The notes beneath the pieces are model-generated. The model made no database searches. It worked only from the letters and a program-made list of their open reading frames with translations, and was not told where the DNA came from. DNA of 64,000 nt from Jannaschia sp. W003 (GTDB lineage Bacteria; Pseudomonadota; Alphaproteobacteria; Rhodobacterales; Rhodobacteraceae): the NCBI RefSeq assembly GCF_025144335.1, contig NZ_CP083539.1, forward strand, positions 1,427,501 to 1,491,500. The letters run 5' to 3'. This document shows, piece by piece, positions 7,747 to 16,081 of the stretch. The position numbers and the translations under genes were made by a program. Within the stretch, counting starts at the first letter, position 1. Each line of letters begins with the position of its first letter.

Positions 7747-8457
7747 TTACGCCGCATCCGCCGCGGATTTGCAACCGAACGGGGCGGGGAGGGGCGGCGA
7801 GGCGGCGGTGAACGCTGCGTCAACCTCCGCCAGCCCGCGCAGGCCGGTGCGGCGGCGGTCGGACGCCGCGAGGTCCGCCAGCGCCGCGCGGAGGGCCGCG
7901 CGCAGCGGCGCCACCAGCGCCGGATCGCCCGTGAGGAGGGGCGGTGCCGGGGTGGGAGCGGTCCACGCCCGCACCGCGAGGCGGGGGTGCGGCGCGAGGC
8001 GCCAGGACACCGCATCGATGGCGGCCACGTCGGCCTCGCCGGCCGCCACGGCGCGCATGGAGGCCTCGTGGCTGCCGGTGGCGAAGGCGGCGCGGAGCGG
8101 CAGGCCGCCGAGCGCGCCCCAGCCCGACTGGCTCTCCCAGTCGTTCACCGCGGCGCGGGCGAGGGCCGCGACGGGGCGCGGGTCATCCAGGCGCGCGACC
8201 AGCGCCGAGCGGTAGAGGCCCGGCGCGGCCACGCCGAAGTCGAGGGCACCGACCACGTGGAGGCGGCCCACGAGGTGGCGGCGCCAGACCGGCGCGCAAG
8301 TCTGGGTCAAGAGGATGTCGGGCCGCTGCCAGTGGCGCGCGCAGTCGGCGGGCCAGGACAGCGACTCGGGGCCGAAGCCCAGGTGCGCCCGGGCCGCCCG
8401 CCACAGCCGCTCCAGCACGGGGCGGGCGGCGGGATACCAGGGCAGGGCGGCGATCAC
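7747..8457 (-). CDS. PhnD/SsuA/transferrin-like substrate-binding-fold protein without signal peptide
   Basis: 236 residues from GTG 8457, which overlaps the upstream stop as GTGA; a longer reading to 8592 would only overlap the TerB gene. The sequence opens VIAALPWYPAARP and contains LTQTCAPVWR, and a central segment resembling periplasmic phosphonate/phosphite-binding proteins (SHEASMRAVAAGEADVAAID). In those proteins this segment lines the ligand pocket. No signal peptide or lipobox is visible, so it may be cytoplasmic or secreted by other means. It is translationally coupled to the TerB-like gene and immediately precedes the ATPase. A role as a sensor or soluble ligand binder is possible but unproven. 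Confidence 0.72.
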   Translation of the reverse strand: MIAALPWYPAARPVLERLWRAARAHLGFGPESLSWPADCARHWQRPDILLTQTCAPVWRRHLVGRLHVVGALDFGVAAPGLYRSALVARLDDPRPVAALARAAVNDWESQSGWGALGGLPLRAAFATGSHEASMRAVAAGEADVAAIDAVSWRLAPHPRLAVRAWTAPTPAPPLLTGDPALVAPLRAALRAALADLAASDRRRTGLRGLAEVDAAFTAASPPLPAPFGCKSAADAA

Positions 8458-8900
8458 CCCGGGATGTCCCGCTCGACCCGCTGGCGCGCCAGCGCGGAGT
8501 CGCGGTCGGTCACGCCGAGGAGGTTGGCCACGAGGCGCAGCAGCGCGTCCTCGTCGTCGTCGCGCTCGCCGTCGGCCAGCACCACGGCCCACATCGCCTC
8601 GAGCACCTTCGTGCGCTCCTCGACGTCCACGGCGTCCTTGATGGCGCGGGTGAAGCGCACGGTGTCGGGGGCCTCGGCCTCCAGCGCCTCGGCCTCGGCG
8701 CGCAGCGCGGCGGCGCCTTCGGCGTCGAGCCCGTGGCGGCGGGCGAGCACGGCGTCGATGCGCCGGCGCTCCACCGCGGCGTAGTCGCCGTCGGTGCGGG
8801 CGACGCGCACCAGGAGGGCGGCGAGGGCGAGGCGGCTGTCGGGTTCGGGCAGGCGCTCGGGCGCGGGGGCCGCGAGGCGGCGGAGGAGGTCGGAGATCAT
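8454..8900 (-). CDS. TerB-family protein (COG4103 type)
   Basis: 148 residues, predominantly helical. It has the TerB-like pattern of two acidic metal-site turns: RTDGDYAAVERRRID near residue 38 and LADGERDDDEDALLR near residue 108. TerB-like domains occur in tellurite-resistance operons and as solitary proteins of unknown role that may bind Ca2+. No other ter genes are nearby, so a tellurite phenotype should not be assumed. It is the first gene of a run with the PhnD-like protein, sharing a GTGA overlap. Confidence 0.8.
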   Translation of the reverse strand: MISDLLRRLAAPAPERLPEPDSRLALAALLVRVARTDGDYAAVERRRIDAVLARRHGLDAEGAAALRAEAEALEAEAPDTVRFTRAIKDAVDVEERTKVLEAMWAVVLADGERDDDEDALLRLVANLLGVTDRDSALARQRVERDIPG

Positions 8901-8966
8901 GGCGGGCCTCTTACGGCGTCGGAGTTCCGAGGGGAACTAGCGGCGCTCGCGCCCGTGGGGAGGGCA

Positions 8967-9269
8967 TCAGGCCGGCTCGCCTTCCCAGCCCTCGCAGATC
9001 ACCAGATCGGTCTCGGAGATTCCGCGGCGCAGATCGACCGCCTGCTGGTAGGCGTCGGAGCGGTAGCAGGCCAGCGCGGCCTCGTAGGAGGGGAACTCGA
9101 TCACCACCGTGCGGGGCTTGGCCGCGCCTTCCACGTCCTCGCGCGCGCCGCCGCGCACGAGGAAACGGCCCCCGTGGGCGGTGAGCGGGGCGGCGTTGGC
9201 GGCCCGGTAGCGCTCGTAGGCGGCGGGGTCGTCGACCCGGCCGTGGGCGATCCAGTAACCTTTTGGCAA
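8967..9269 (-). CDS. DUF1330 family protein, TTG start
   Basis: A 100-residue dimeric alpha/beta-barrel-like protein of the DUF1330 family: KGYWIAHGRVDDPAAYERYR at the start and VVIEFPSYEAALACYRSDAY in the middle match the family. The frame is open upstream but the conserved start corresponds to TTG at 9269, preceded by GGAAGGA eight bases away, so TTG is chosen. Function is unknown. It is divergent from the OmpV-like gene (109-base shared intergenic). Confidence 0.85.
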   Translation of the reverse strand: MPKGYWIAHGRVDDPAAYERYRAANAAPLTAHGGRFLVRGGAREDVEGAAKPRTVVIEFPSYEAALACYRSDAYQQAVDLRRGISETDLVICEGWEGEPA

Positions 9270-9378
9270 CGATTTTGTCCTTCCCTGGCAAAACACGGCA
9301 ACCTTGCGGCGTTGCGGGTGGTTCTCTCCGTGATACGCTTCAGAAGCGCGCAACGCCAACGCTCCGAGTTCCCGCCCC

Positions 9379-10173
9379 ATGTCCAAGACCATCGCCTTCG
9401 CCGCTGCCCTCCTGGCGCTCGCTGCGCCCGCCGCCGCCCAGGATGCGGCGCGGACCGGCCCGTCCACGCAAGGAACCGGCGGCCCCGCGCTGGGCTTCAC
9501 GCTGCGCGGCGGCGTGCAGTCCACGCCCAAGTACTTCGGCGCCGAGAGCAACGAGGTCGGCCCCGACCTCGGCGCGGAGCTGAACTACCTGAACCTCGGG
9601 CCGCTGTCGTTCGGCGACCCCGACCCGCTCTACCGCCCCGAGGGCTTCGGCGTGACCGGCTCGTTCCGTTTCGTGGACGAGCGCTCGGCCTCGGACGACG
9701 CGGCGCTCGCGGGCCTCGACGAGGTGGATTCCGCGATCGAGCTGGGGGCGGGCGTCCGCTACGCCGCGCCCTCCTACGAGGTGTTCGGCGCCGTGCGCTA
9801 CGGCGTGACGGGCCACGAGACCTTCGTGGGCGAGCTGGGGGCCGACGTGTTCTCGCGCCCCACGGACCGCCTCACCTTGCGCGCCGGCCCGCGTGCCCTG
9901 TTCGGCACCGACGATTACGCCGACACCTACTTCGGCGTCACCCCGGCCGAATCCGCCACCAGCGGACTGGCCACCTACGATCCGTCGGGCGGCCTGATCT
10001 CCGCGGGCGTGGAGCTGGGCGCGGGCTACCGCCTGTCGGACAGCTGGGGCGTGGACGCCACGGTGCGCTACGACGTGCTGACCGGCGACGCGGGCGACAG
10101 CCCGGTGGTGCTCGACCAGGATCAGGTCTCGGCCTCGATCGGCGTGACCCGCCGCTTCACCTTCGGCTTCTGA
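9379..10173 (+). CDS. MipA/OmpV family outer-membrane protein
   Basis: 264 residues with a signal peptide (AAPAAAQ cleavage, about residue 21) and repeated amphipathic beta-strands with Gly/aromatic alternation. It ends in a C-terminal Phe (RRFTFGF), the outer-membrane targeting residue. The opening FTLRGGVQSTPKYFG and internal PEGFGVTGSFRFV are typical of MipA/OmpV barrels. These proteins are structural or scaffolding barrels, in E. coli linked to murein hydrolases. It probably shares transcription with the ion-channel gene 62 bases downstream. Confidence 0.87.
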   Translation: MSKTIAFAAALLALAAPAAAQDAARTGPSTQGTGGPALGFTLRGGVQSTPKYFGAESNEVGPDLGAELNYLNLGPLSFGDPDPLYRPEGFGVTGSFRFVDERSASDDAALAGLDEVDSAIELGAGVRYAAPSYEVFGAVRYGVTGHETFVGELGADVFSRPTDRLTLRAGPRALFGTDDYADTYFGVTPAESATSGLATYDPSGGLISAGVELGAGYRLSDSWGVDATVRYDVLTGDAGDSPVVLDQDQVSASIGVTRRFTFGF

Positions 10174-10235
10174 TCCCACCGACGGGAAGGGACACGCGAC
10201 GGAACCGGGGGCGCATCCCGGGGGGTTGGTGCCCC

Positions 10236-11282
10236 ATGCACCGCCCCTTCGCCACCCTCGGCCCCGCGCTCGCCTTCCTCCTCCTCGCCGCTCCCGCCCC
10301 CGCGCAGACCGCGGACCCGGCGCCCCTGTCCGTCGCGGTGCTGGACCGGCCGCCCTTCGCCATGCGCGACGCGGCCGGGCTGCACACCGGCATCGCGGTG
10401 GACCTCCTGCGTCTCGCCGCCGACGACATGGGGATGGCGCTCCGGCTGGAGCCTGCGGATGACGCCCTCACGGCCTTGAACGCGGGCGCCGACGTCGTGC
10501 TGCCGGTGGAGGCCTCGCCCGCGCTGGAGGCGGCAGCCAGCCTCACCCACCCGATCTACTCCGCCACGCTCGGCGTCGCCTCGGAGCGCGAGAGCCGCGT
10601 GCTCTCGGTGCTCACGCGCCTCGCCTCGTGGGACTTCCTGCGCCTCCTCCTGTCGCTCTCGCTGCTGCTGCTCGGCGTGGGCGCGGTGGTCTGGGCGCTG
10701 GAGCGCAGGAAGAACGGCGAGATGTTCTCGGAGTCCGCGTCGAAGGGGCTCGGCGACGGCTTCTGGTGGGCGGGCGTCACGCTGACCACGATCGGCTACG
10801 GAGACAAGGCCCCGGTCACGGCGCTGGGGCGCGCGGTGGCGATGCTGTGGATGCTGATGGGCCTCGCCGTGTCGGCGGCCCTCACTGCGACCATCGTCAC
10901 GCTGGCGGGCACGGGCGCCGGAAGCCTGACCCTGCCCGAGGACCTGCAGGGCCGCAGCATCGCGGTGGTCGAGGGCAGCGCCGCTGCGGCCTATGCCGAC
11001 CGGCAGGGGCTCGCCTTCGTGCTCTACGACGGACCCGAGGCGGCGGTGGCGGCGGTCGAGGAGGGGCGGGCCGACGCGGCCCTCGGCGCTGCGCCGTCGC
11101 TGCGGCGCGAGGCGGAGCGCACGAAGCTCGCGCTGACCACCACGCGGCTCGATCCGGTGCTGATCGCCTTCGCGCTGCCCGAGGGCTCCGCGCTGCTGGA
11201 GCCGCTGAACGTCGCACTGCTCCGGGTGATGGCGTCGGAGGCCGGGCGCGAGACGGTGCTGCGCTATCTCCCCGACGGCTGA
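10236..11282 (+). CDS. GluR0-like ligand-gated potassium channel (binding-protein lobes flanking a K+ pore)
   Basis: 348 residues. A signal peptide (about 1-24) is followed by family 3 binding-protein lobe 1 (LSVAVLDRPPFAMRD, about 31-115), a first membrane helix (about 134-156), a pore loop with the potassium selectivity filter TTIGYGD (184-190), a second membrane helix (about 198-224), and lobe 2 (about 232-348; LTLPEDLQGRSIAVVEGSAA then a GRADAALG segment). This S1-TM-pore-TM-S2 order is that of prokaryotic ionotropic glutamate receptor relatives such as GluR0. The ligand site is expected in the periplasm. The ATG at 10236 is not preceded by a strong ribosome site (GGGGGGTT lies 9 to 15 bases upstream). 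Ligand and physiological role are unknown. Confidence 0.88.
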   Translation: MHRPFATLGPALAFLLLAAPAPAQTADPAPLSVAVLDRPPFAMRDAAGLHTGIAVDLLRLAADDMGMALRLEPADDALTALNAGADVVLPVEASPALEAAASLTHPIYSATLGVASERESRVLSVLTRLASWDFLRLLLSLSLLLLGVGAVVWALERRKNGEMFSESASKGLGDGFWWAGVTLTTIGYGDKAPVTALGRAVAMLWMLMGLAVSAALTATIVTLAGTGAGSLTLPEDLQGRSIAVVEGSAAAAYADRQGLAFVLYDGPEAAVAAVEEGRADAALGAAPSLRREAERTKLALTTTRLDPVLIAFALPEGSALLEPLNVALLRVMASEAGRETVLRYLPDG

Positions 11283-11509
11283 GGTGCCCGATTCCGCCAT
11301 GCGGAACGGGAATTGCGCGATCCGGGCGTTGCACGGTGACGGGTGGACAGCATCGGCGGAAAATGGCCGAATGCAAACACCGGTTGAACGGACGTCGAGG
11401 CGCTCGCGCAAATCCGCCATGTCGGTTTCCGTGCCCGAAGGGGTGCGGCGCAGCCTCGATCAGTCCCCCCGCGTCCCGTCCGGCGGAGCGGCGCGGGGGG
11501 CACCCGCGG

Positions 11510-11531
11510 GCGCCCCGGTCCTCCGGGGCGC
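11510..11531 (-). terminator. hairpin downstream of the CsbD-like gene
   Basis: Perfect 9-bp stem GCGCCCCGG/CCGGGGCGC with loop TCCT, 13 bases beyond the stop of the minus-strand CsbD-like gene. There is no T-tract, so it may terminate weakly or stabilise the mRNA. Confidence 0.5.
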
Positions 11532-11543
11532 GCGGTCGTGGCG

Positions 11544-11717
11544 TCAGTCCTTCAGCTTTTCCTTGGCGTCGCCGTAGCCCTTCTGGACCTTGCCCTCGAC
11601 CTGGTCGGCCTGGCCTTCGCGCTTCATCTTGTCGTTGCCCAGAAGGTCGCCGGCCTCTTCCTTCAGCTTGCCGCCAAGATCCTTGCCCTTGCCTTCGGTC
11701 TGATGTTCGTTCGCCAT
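11544..11717 (-). CDS. CsbD family stress protein
   Basis: A 57-residue hydrophilic Lys/Glu/Gly-rich protein: TEGKGKDLGGKLKEEAGDLL then REGQADQVEGKVQKGYGDAKEKLKD, the repeated Gly-Lys pattern of the CsbD family. CsbD proteins are general-stress-induced in many bacteria. The ATG at 11717 has AGGAGG eight bases upstream, and the gene lies 82 bases downstream of pyrG with its own promoter-like elements, described separately. Molecular function is unknown. Confidence 0.85.
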   Translation of the reverse strand: MANEHQTEGKGKDLGGKLKEEAGDLLGNDKMKREGQADQVEGKVQKGYGDAKEKLKD

Positions 11718-11744
11718 GGGGATGTCCTCCTGTTGGACTGACCC

Positions 11745-11769
11745 AACCGCGGAGAATCATAGATGTTCC
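11745..11769 (-). promoter_or_regulatory. ECF/general-stress-like promoter before the CsbD-like gene
   Basis: On the minus strand GGAAC (11765-11769) is followed after 16 bases by GGTT (11745-11748), about 28 bases upstream of the start codon. This is close to the alphaproteobacterial EcfG consensus GGAAC-N16/17-CGTT. The overlapping CTTGGAAC could also be read as a heat-shock-type -35. Geometry fits a short leader with AGGAGG. Functional control was not tested. Confidence 0.5.
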
Positions 11770-11799
11770 AAGGCGTTGCGCCGCTCGGCGGCCCGCCGC

Positions 11800-13440
11800 C
11801 TAGACCAGCCGCGACTGCTCCTTGGCGGCGCGCACGAAGTCGCGGAACAGGGGGTGCGGCGCGAAGGGCTTGGACTTCAACTCCGGGTGGAACTGCACGC
11901 CGATGAACCACGGGTGGTCCGCCCACTCCACGATCTCGGGCAGGCGGCCGTCGGGCGAGAGGCCCGAGAAGCACAGGCCCTGCGCCTCCAGCGCCTCGCG
12001 GAATGCGATGTCCACCTCGTAGCGGTGGCGGTGGCGCTCCTCGATGGCGGTGGCGCCGTAGACCTCGGCCACCCGGGACCCGCTCCGGAGCTGGGCGTCG
12101 TAGGAGCCAAGGCGCATGGTGCCGCCCTTGTCGTCGGTCTTCTGGCGCGTGACCTTGGCGTTGCCCTTCACCCATTCCTTCAAGTGATAGACCACGGGCG
12201 TGAACGCGCGCGGGTCGTCGCCCGCGAACTCCTCGGAGGCCGCATCGGCCAGCTCGGCCGTGTTCCGCGCCGCCTCGATCACCGCCATCTGCATGCCGAG
12301 GCAGATGCCGAGGTAGGGCACCTTCTTCTCGCGCGCGAACTGAGCGGCCCGGATCTTGCCTTCGGTGCCCCGCTCGCCGAAGCCGCCGGGCACCAGGATC
12401 GCGTGGAAGCCCTGCAGATGCGCGCCCGGGTCCTCGCGCTCGAAGGTCTCCGAGGGGATCCACTCGGCGCGCACCTTCACGCGGTTGGCGATGCCGCCGT
12501 GGGTCAGCGCCTCGGCGATGGATTTGTAGGCGTCCTCGAGCTGCGTGTACTTGCCCACGATCGCCACCCGCACCTCGCCGTCGGTGTTGCGGATGCGGTC
12601 CACCACGTCCTCCCACTGGTCGAGGTTGGGGCGCGGGGCGGGGGTGATGCGGAACGCATCGAGCACCGCCTGATCCAAGCCTTCCGCATGGTAGGCGAGG
12701 GGGGCCTCGTAGATCGACTTGAGGTCCTGCGCCGCCACCACGGCGCCGGGGCGCACGTTGCAGAAGAGGGCCAGCTTCTCGCGCTCCTTCTGCGGGATCG
12801 GGCCTTCCGAGCGGCACACCAGGATGTCAGGCGCCAGCCCGATCGAACGCAGCTCCTTCACGGAGTGCTGGGTGGGCTTGGTCTTCAGCTCGCCAGAGGC
12901 CTTGATGTAGGGAAGGAGCGTCAGGTGCATGAAGATGCACTGGCCCGGGTCCTTCTCCTGCGCGAACTGGCGGATCGCCTCGAAGAACGGCAGGCCTTCG
13001 ATGTCGCCGACCGTGCCGCCGATCTCGCAGAGCATGAAGTCGACCTCGTCCTCGCCGATGCGGATGAAGTCCTTGATCTCGTCGGTGACGTGCGGAATCA
13101 CCTGGATCGTCTTGCCCAGGTAGTCGCCGCGCCGCTCGCGCTCGAGCACGTTGGAATAGACCCGCCCCGAGGAGATGGAATCGGTCGCACGGGCGGCGAC
13201 GCCGGTGAAGCGCTCGTAGTGGCCGAGGTCGAGGTCGGTCTCGGCGCCGTCGTCGGTCACGAAGACTTCGCCGTGCTCGTAGGGGCTCATCGTGCCCGGA
13301 TCGACGTTCAGGTAGGGGTCGAGCTTGCGCAGGCGCACCGTGTAGCCCCGCGCCTGCAGCAGCGCCCCGAGCGCGGCCGAGGCCAGCCCCTTGCCGAGCG
13401 ACGACACCACGCCGCCGGTGATGAAGATGAACCGTGCCAT
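11800..13440 (-). CDS. pyrG: CTP synthase
   Basis: 546 residues, the usual family length. It makes CTP from UTP, ATP and glutamine. The synthetase domain opens [17 protein letters not shown] with the P-loop, contains [10 protein letters not shown] and [11 protein letters not shown], and the C-terminal GATase carries the nucleophile Cys in [11 protein letters not shown] (about 380) and the His/Glu pair in [12 protein letters not shown]. The start at 13440 is the canonical MARF; an upstream in-frame extension to 13506 is not conserved in kind. It follows secG on the same strand, a pairing common in Rhodobacterales. The amidotransferase and synthase motifs are complete. Confidence 0.97.
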   Translation of the reverse strand: MARFIFITGGVVSSLGKGLASAALGALLQARGYTVRLRKLDPYLNVDPGTMSPYEHGEVFVTDDGAETDLDLGHYERFTGVAARATDSISSGRVYSNVLERERRGDYLGKTIQVIPHVTDEIKDFIRIGEDEVDFMLCEIGGTVGDIEGLPFFEAIRQFAQEKDPGQCIFMHLTLLPYIKASGELKTKPTQHSVKELRSIGLAPDILVCRSEGPIPQKEREKLALFCNVRPGAVVAAQDLKSIYEAPLAYHAEGLDQAVLDAFRITPAPRPNLDQWEDVVDRIRNTDGEVRVAIVGKYTQLEDAYKSIAEALTHGGIANRVKVRAEWIPSETFEREDPGAHLQGFHAILVPGGFGERGTEGKIRAAQFAREKKVPYLGICLGMQMAVIEAARNTAELADAASEEFAGDDPRAFTPVVYHLKEWVKGNAKVTRQKTDDKGGTMRLGSYDAQLRSGSRVAEVYGATAIEERHRHRYEVDIAFREALEAQGLCFSGLSPDGRLPEIVEWADHPWFIGVQFHPELKSKPFAPHPLFRDFVRAAKEQSRLV

Positions 13441-13573
13441 GGAAGTCCCCGCGTTTCGGCCGGCGCCGCGCGCCGGGCCCGTAGCCACGGGATTCGAACG
13501 TAGCACCGCCCCGCGGGGAGCCGCAACCGGCGCCCCGGGGTCAAGCCCGGCCCTCGTCCCGCGTGGTGAGCGT

Positions 13574-13930
13574 CTATTCGGAGCGCGGCGGCGTCAGCGG
13601 CGCGTCGGTGGCGGACGGCGGCAGCAGGCCCTCGCCCACGGGCGGCAGCGCGACGCCGCCGTCCTCCGCCGCCGGCGGGGGCAAGAGGTCCACCACCGAG
13701 CCCGAGCCGGACCGCGTGCCCGCCACGATGGTGAGCGCGATCGAGGTCGCCAGGAACGCGATCGCGAAGCCCCAGGTCACCTTGGTCATCGCGCTGGCCG
13801 CCTGGCGCCCGGTCATGGCGCCGCCGCCCCCGCCCATGCCGAGCCCGCCCCCCTCGGAGCGCTGCAGCAGCACGATGCCGATCAGCCCGAGGGCCAGGAT
13901 CAGGTGCACGACGAGCAGGACGTTTTCCAA
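13574..13930 (-). CDS. secG: preprotein translocase subunit SecG
   Basis: 118 residues: an N-terminal membrane helix ([22 protein letters not shown]), the Gly-rich loop [11 protein letters not shown], a second helix ([20 protein letters not shown]) and a Pro-rich tail. This is the SecG pattern; the tail is longer than in E. coli. SecG assists SecYE channel function at the inner membrane. The start ATG at 13930 lies 129 bases from the divergent Cys-rich gene, and pyrG follows after 133 bases. Confidence 0.93.
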   Translation of the reverse strand: MENVLLVVHLILALGLIGIVLLQRSEGGGLGMGGGGGAMTGRQAASAMTKVTWGFAIAFLATSIALTIVAGTRSGSGSVVDLLPPPAAEDGGVALPPVGEGLLPPSATDAPLTPPRSE

Positions 13931-14059
13931 GGCGGCGCTCCGGTTCCGAATGACCCGCGCTGTCTAGAGACCGGGGCGCGGCGCCGCAAGCCCGGGGGCG
14001 GAACGGGCGCGCCGTGCCGCGCATTGGGGTGAAGTCACTGGACGCGAAGGAGAATCGCC

Positions 14060-14365
14060 ATGGACGACTGCGCCGAAGCCTGCGCCGCCTGCATGAACCG
14101 CTGCGCCACCTGCCTCGACAAGTGCATCGGGATGGACGGCATGGAGGCGTGCATCCGCGCCTGCCGCGACTGCATGCTGATCTGCGCCACCTGCGCGCGC
14201 CTGTGCGCCGCCAACAGCGACATGGCGCCGGCCCACGCCAAGGTCTGCGCCGAGGCCTGCGAGCGGTGCCACGAGATCTGCTCGGGCCACGACAACGAGC
14301 ACTGCCGGGCCTGCGCCGAGGCCTGCAAGCGCTGCATGGAGGAATGCCGCAAGATGGCGGCCTGA
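14060..14365 (+). CDS. copper-storage-like four-helix-bundle Cys-rich protein (DUF326/Csp type)
   Basis: 101 residues with 21 cysteines, arranged as repeated CxxxC and CxxC pairs on amphipathic helices ([41 protein letters not shown]). This is the pattern of Csp proteins, which bind many Cu(I) ions within a four-helix bundle. No signal peptide or Tat motif is seen, so it resembles cytosolic Csp3 rather than exported Csp1. The start ATG at 14060 follows GAAGGAGAATCGCC. It stands alone, 68 bases before purA, with no copper ATPase or CueR next to it. Metal specificity is an inference from the family. Confidence 0.85.
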   Translation: MDDCAEACAACMNRCATCLDKCIGMDGMEACIRACRDCMLICATCARLCAANSDMAPAHAKVCAEACERCHEICSGHDNEHCRACAEACKRCMEECRKMAA

Positions 14366-14432
14366 CGACCGCCCTTTCGCCGGGCGCCCCCCCGCGCTAG
14401 AGGGGCGCCCGCGCAGCCGGGGGATACGGGTC

Positions 14433-15728
<1,296 letters not shown>

Positions 15729-15740
15729 CGAGGAGCGCCC

Positions 15741-15980
15741 ATGGCCCTGCGCTACAAGACCCGCAAGCGACTGAGCTACCTGCTGATCTTCGTCGGGCTG
15801 CCGCTCTACGTGGTGGTTGCCGTCACTGTCGTGGGCTGGTTCGACCGCCCCCCGATCTGGCTCGAGCTTCTGCTCTACGCGGTGCTGGGCGTGCTGTGGA
15901 TTCTGCCCTTCCGCGCCGTGGTGCGCGGCGTGGGCCAGCCCGATCCAGACGCGCCGCCGCCCCCGGCGGACGAGCGCTAA
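15741..15980 (+). CDS. DUF2842 family small membrane protein
   Basis: 79 residues with two hydrophobic helices (YLLIFVGLPLYVVVAVTVVGW and ELLLYAVLGVLWILPF) and charged ends: RYKTRKRLSYLL start, Pro/Asp-rich tail. This is the DUF2842 pattern found mostly in alphaproteobacteria, frequently after purA. Function is unknown. It starts 12 bases beyond the purA stop with GAGGAGCGCCC as its ribosome site, so the two genes are probably co-transcribed. Confidence 0.85.
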   Translation: MALRYKTRKRLSYLLIFVGLPLYVVVAVTVVGWFDRPPIWLELLLYAVLGVLWILPFRAVVRGVGQPDPDAPPPPADER

Positions 15981-16040
15981 CGAGCGACCTTCCACGGGGC
16001 GGTCCCGGGGGCCGCGTCGCGCCGTCCCCGGAACGCCAAA

Positions 16041-16058
16041 CGCCCCCTTGCGGGGGCG
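16041..16058 (-). terminator. terminator of the acidic low-complexity gene (convergent with DUF2842)
   Basis: Stem CGCCCCC/GGGGGCG with loop TTGC, followed on the minus strand by TTTGG. It is 24 bases beyond the stop at 16082 on that strand, and could also serve the plus-strand purA operon from the other side. Confidence 0.6.
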
Positions 16059-16081
16059 CTCCATCGGTCGTGGTAAGGCTC

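Noticed and set aside
8454..8900. Tellurite-resistance function for the TerB-like gene
   Set aside because: No terA, terC, terD, terE or terZ gene is nearby; the domain alone does not imply tellurite resistance.
13488..13500. GGATTCGAACG, looking like a reversed tRNA T-loop near the pyrG start
   Set aside because: Flanking bases cannot form a 5-bp T stem with it and no acceptor or anticodon arm could be drawn on either strand, so no tRNA or remnant is called.
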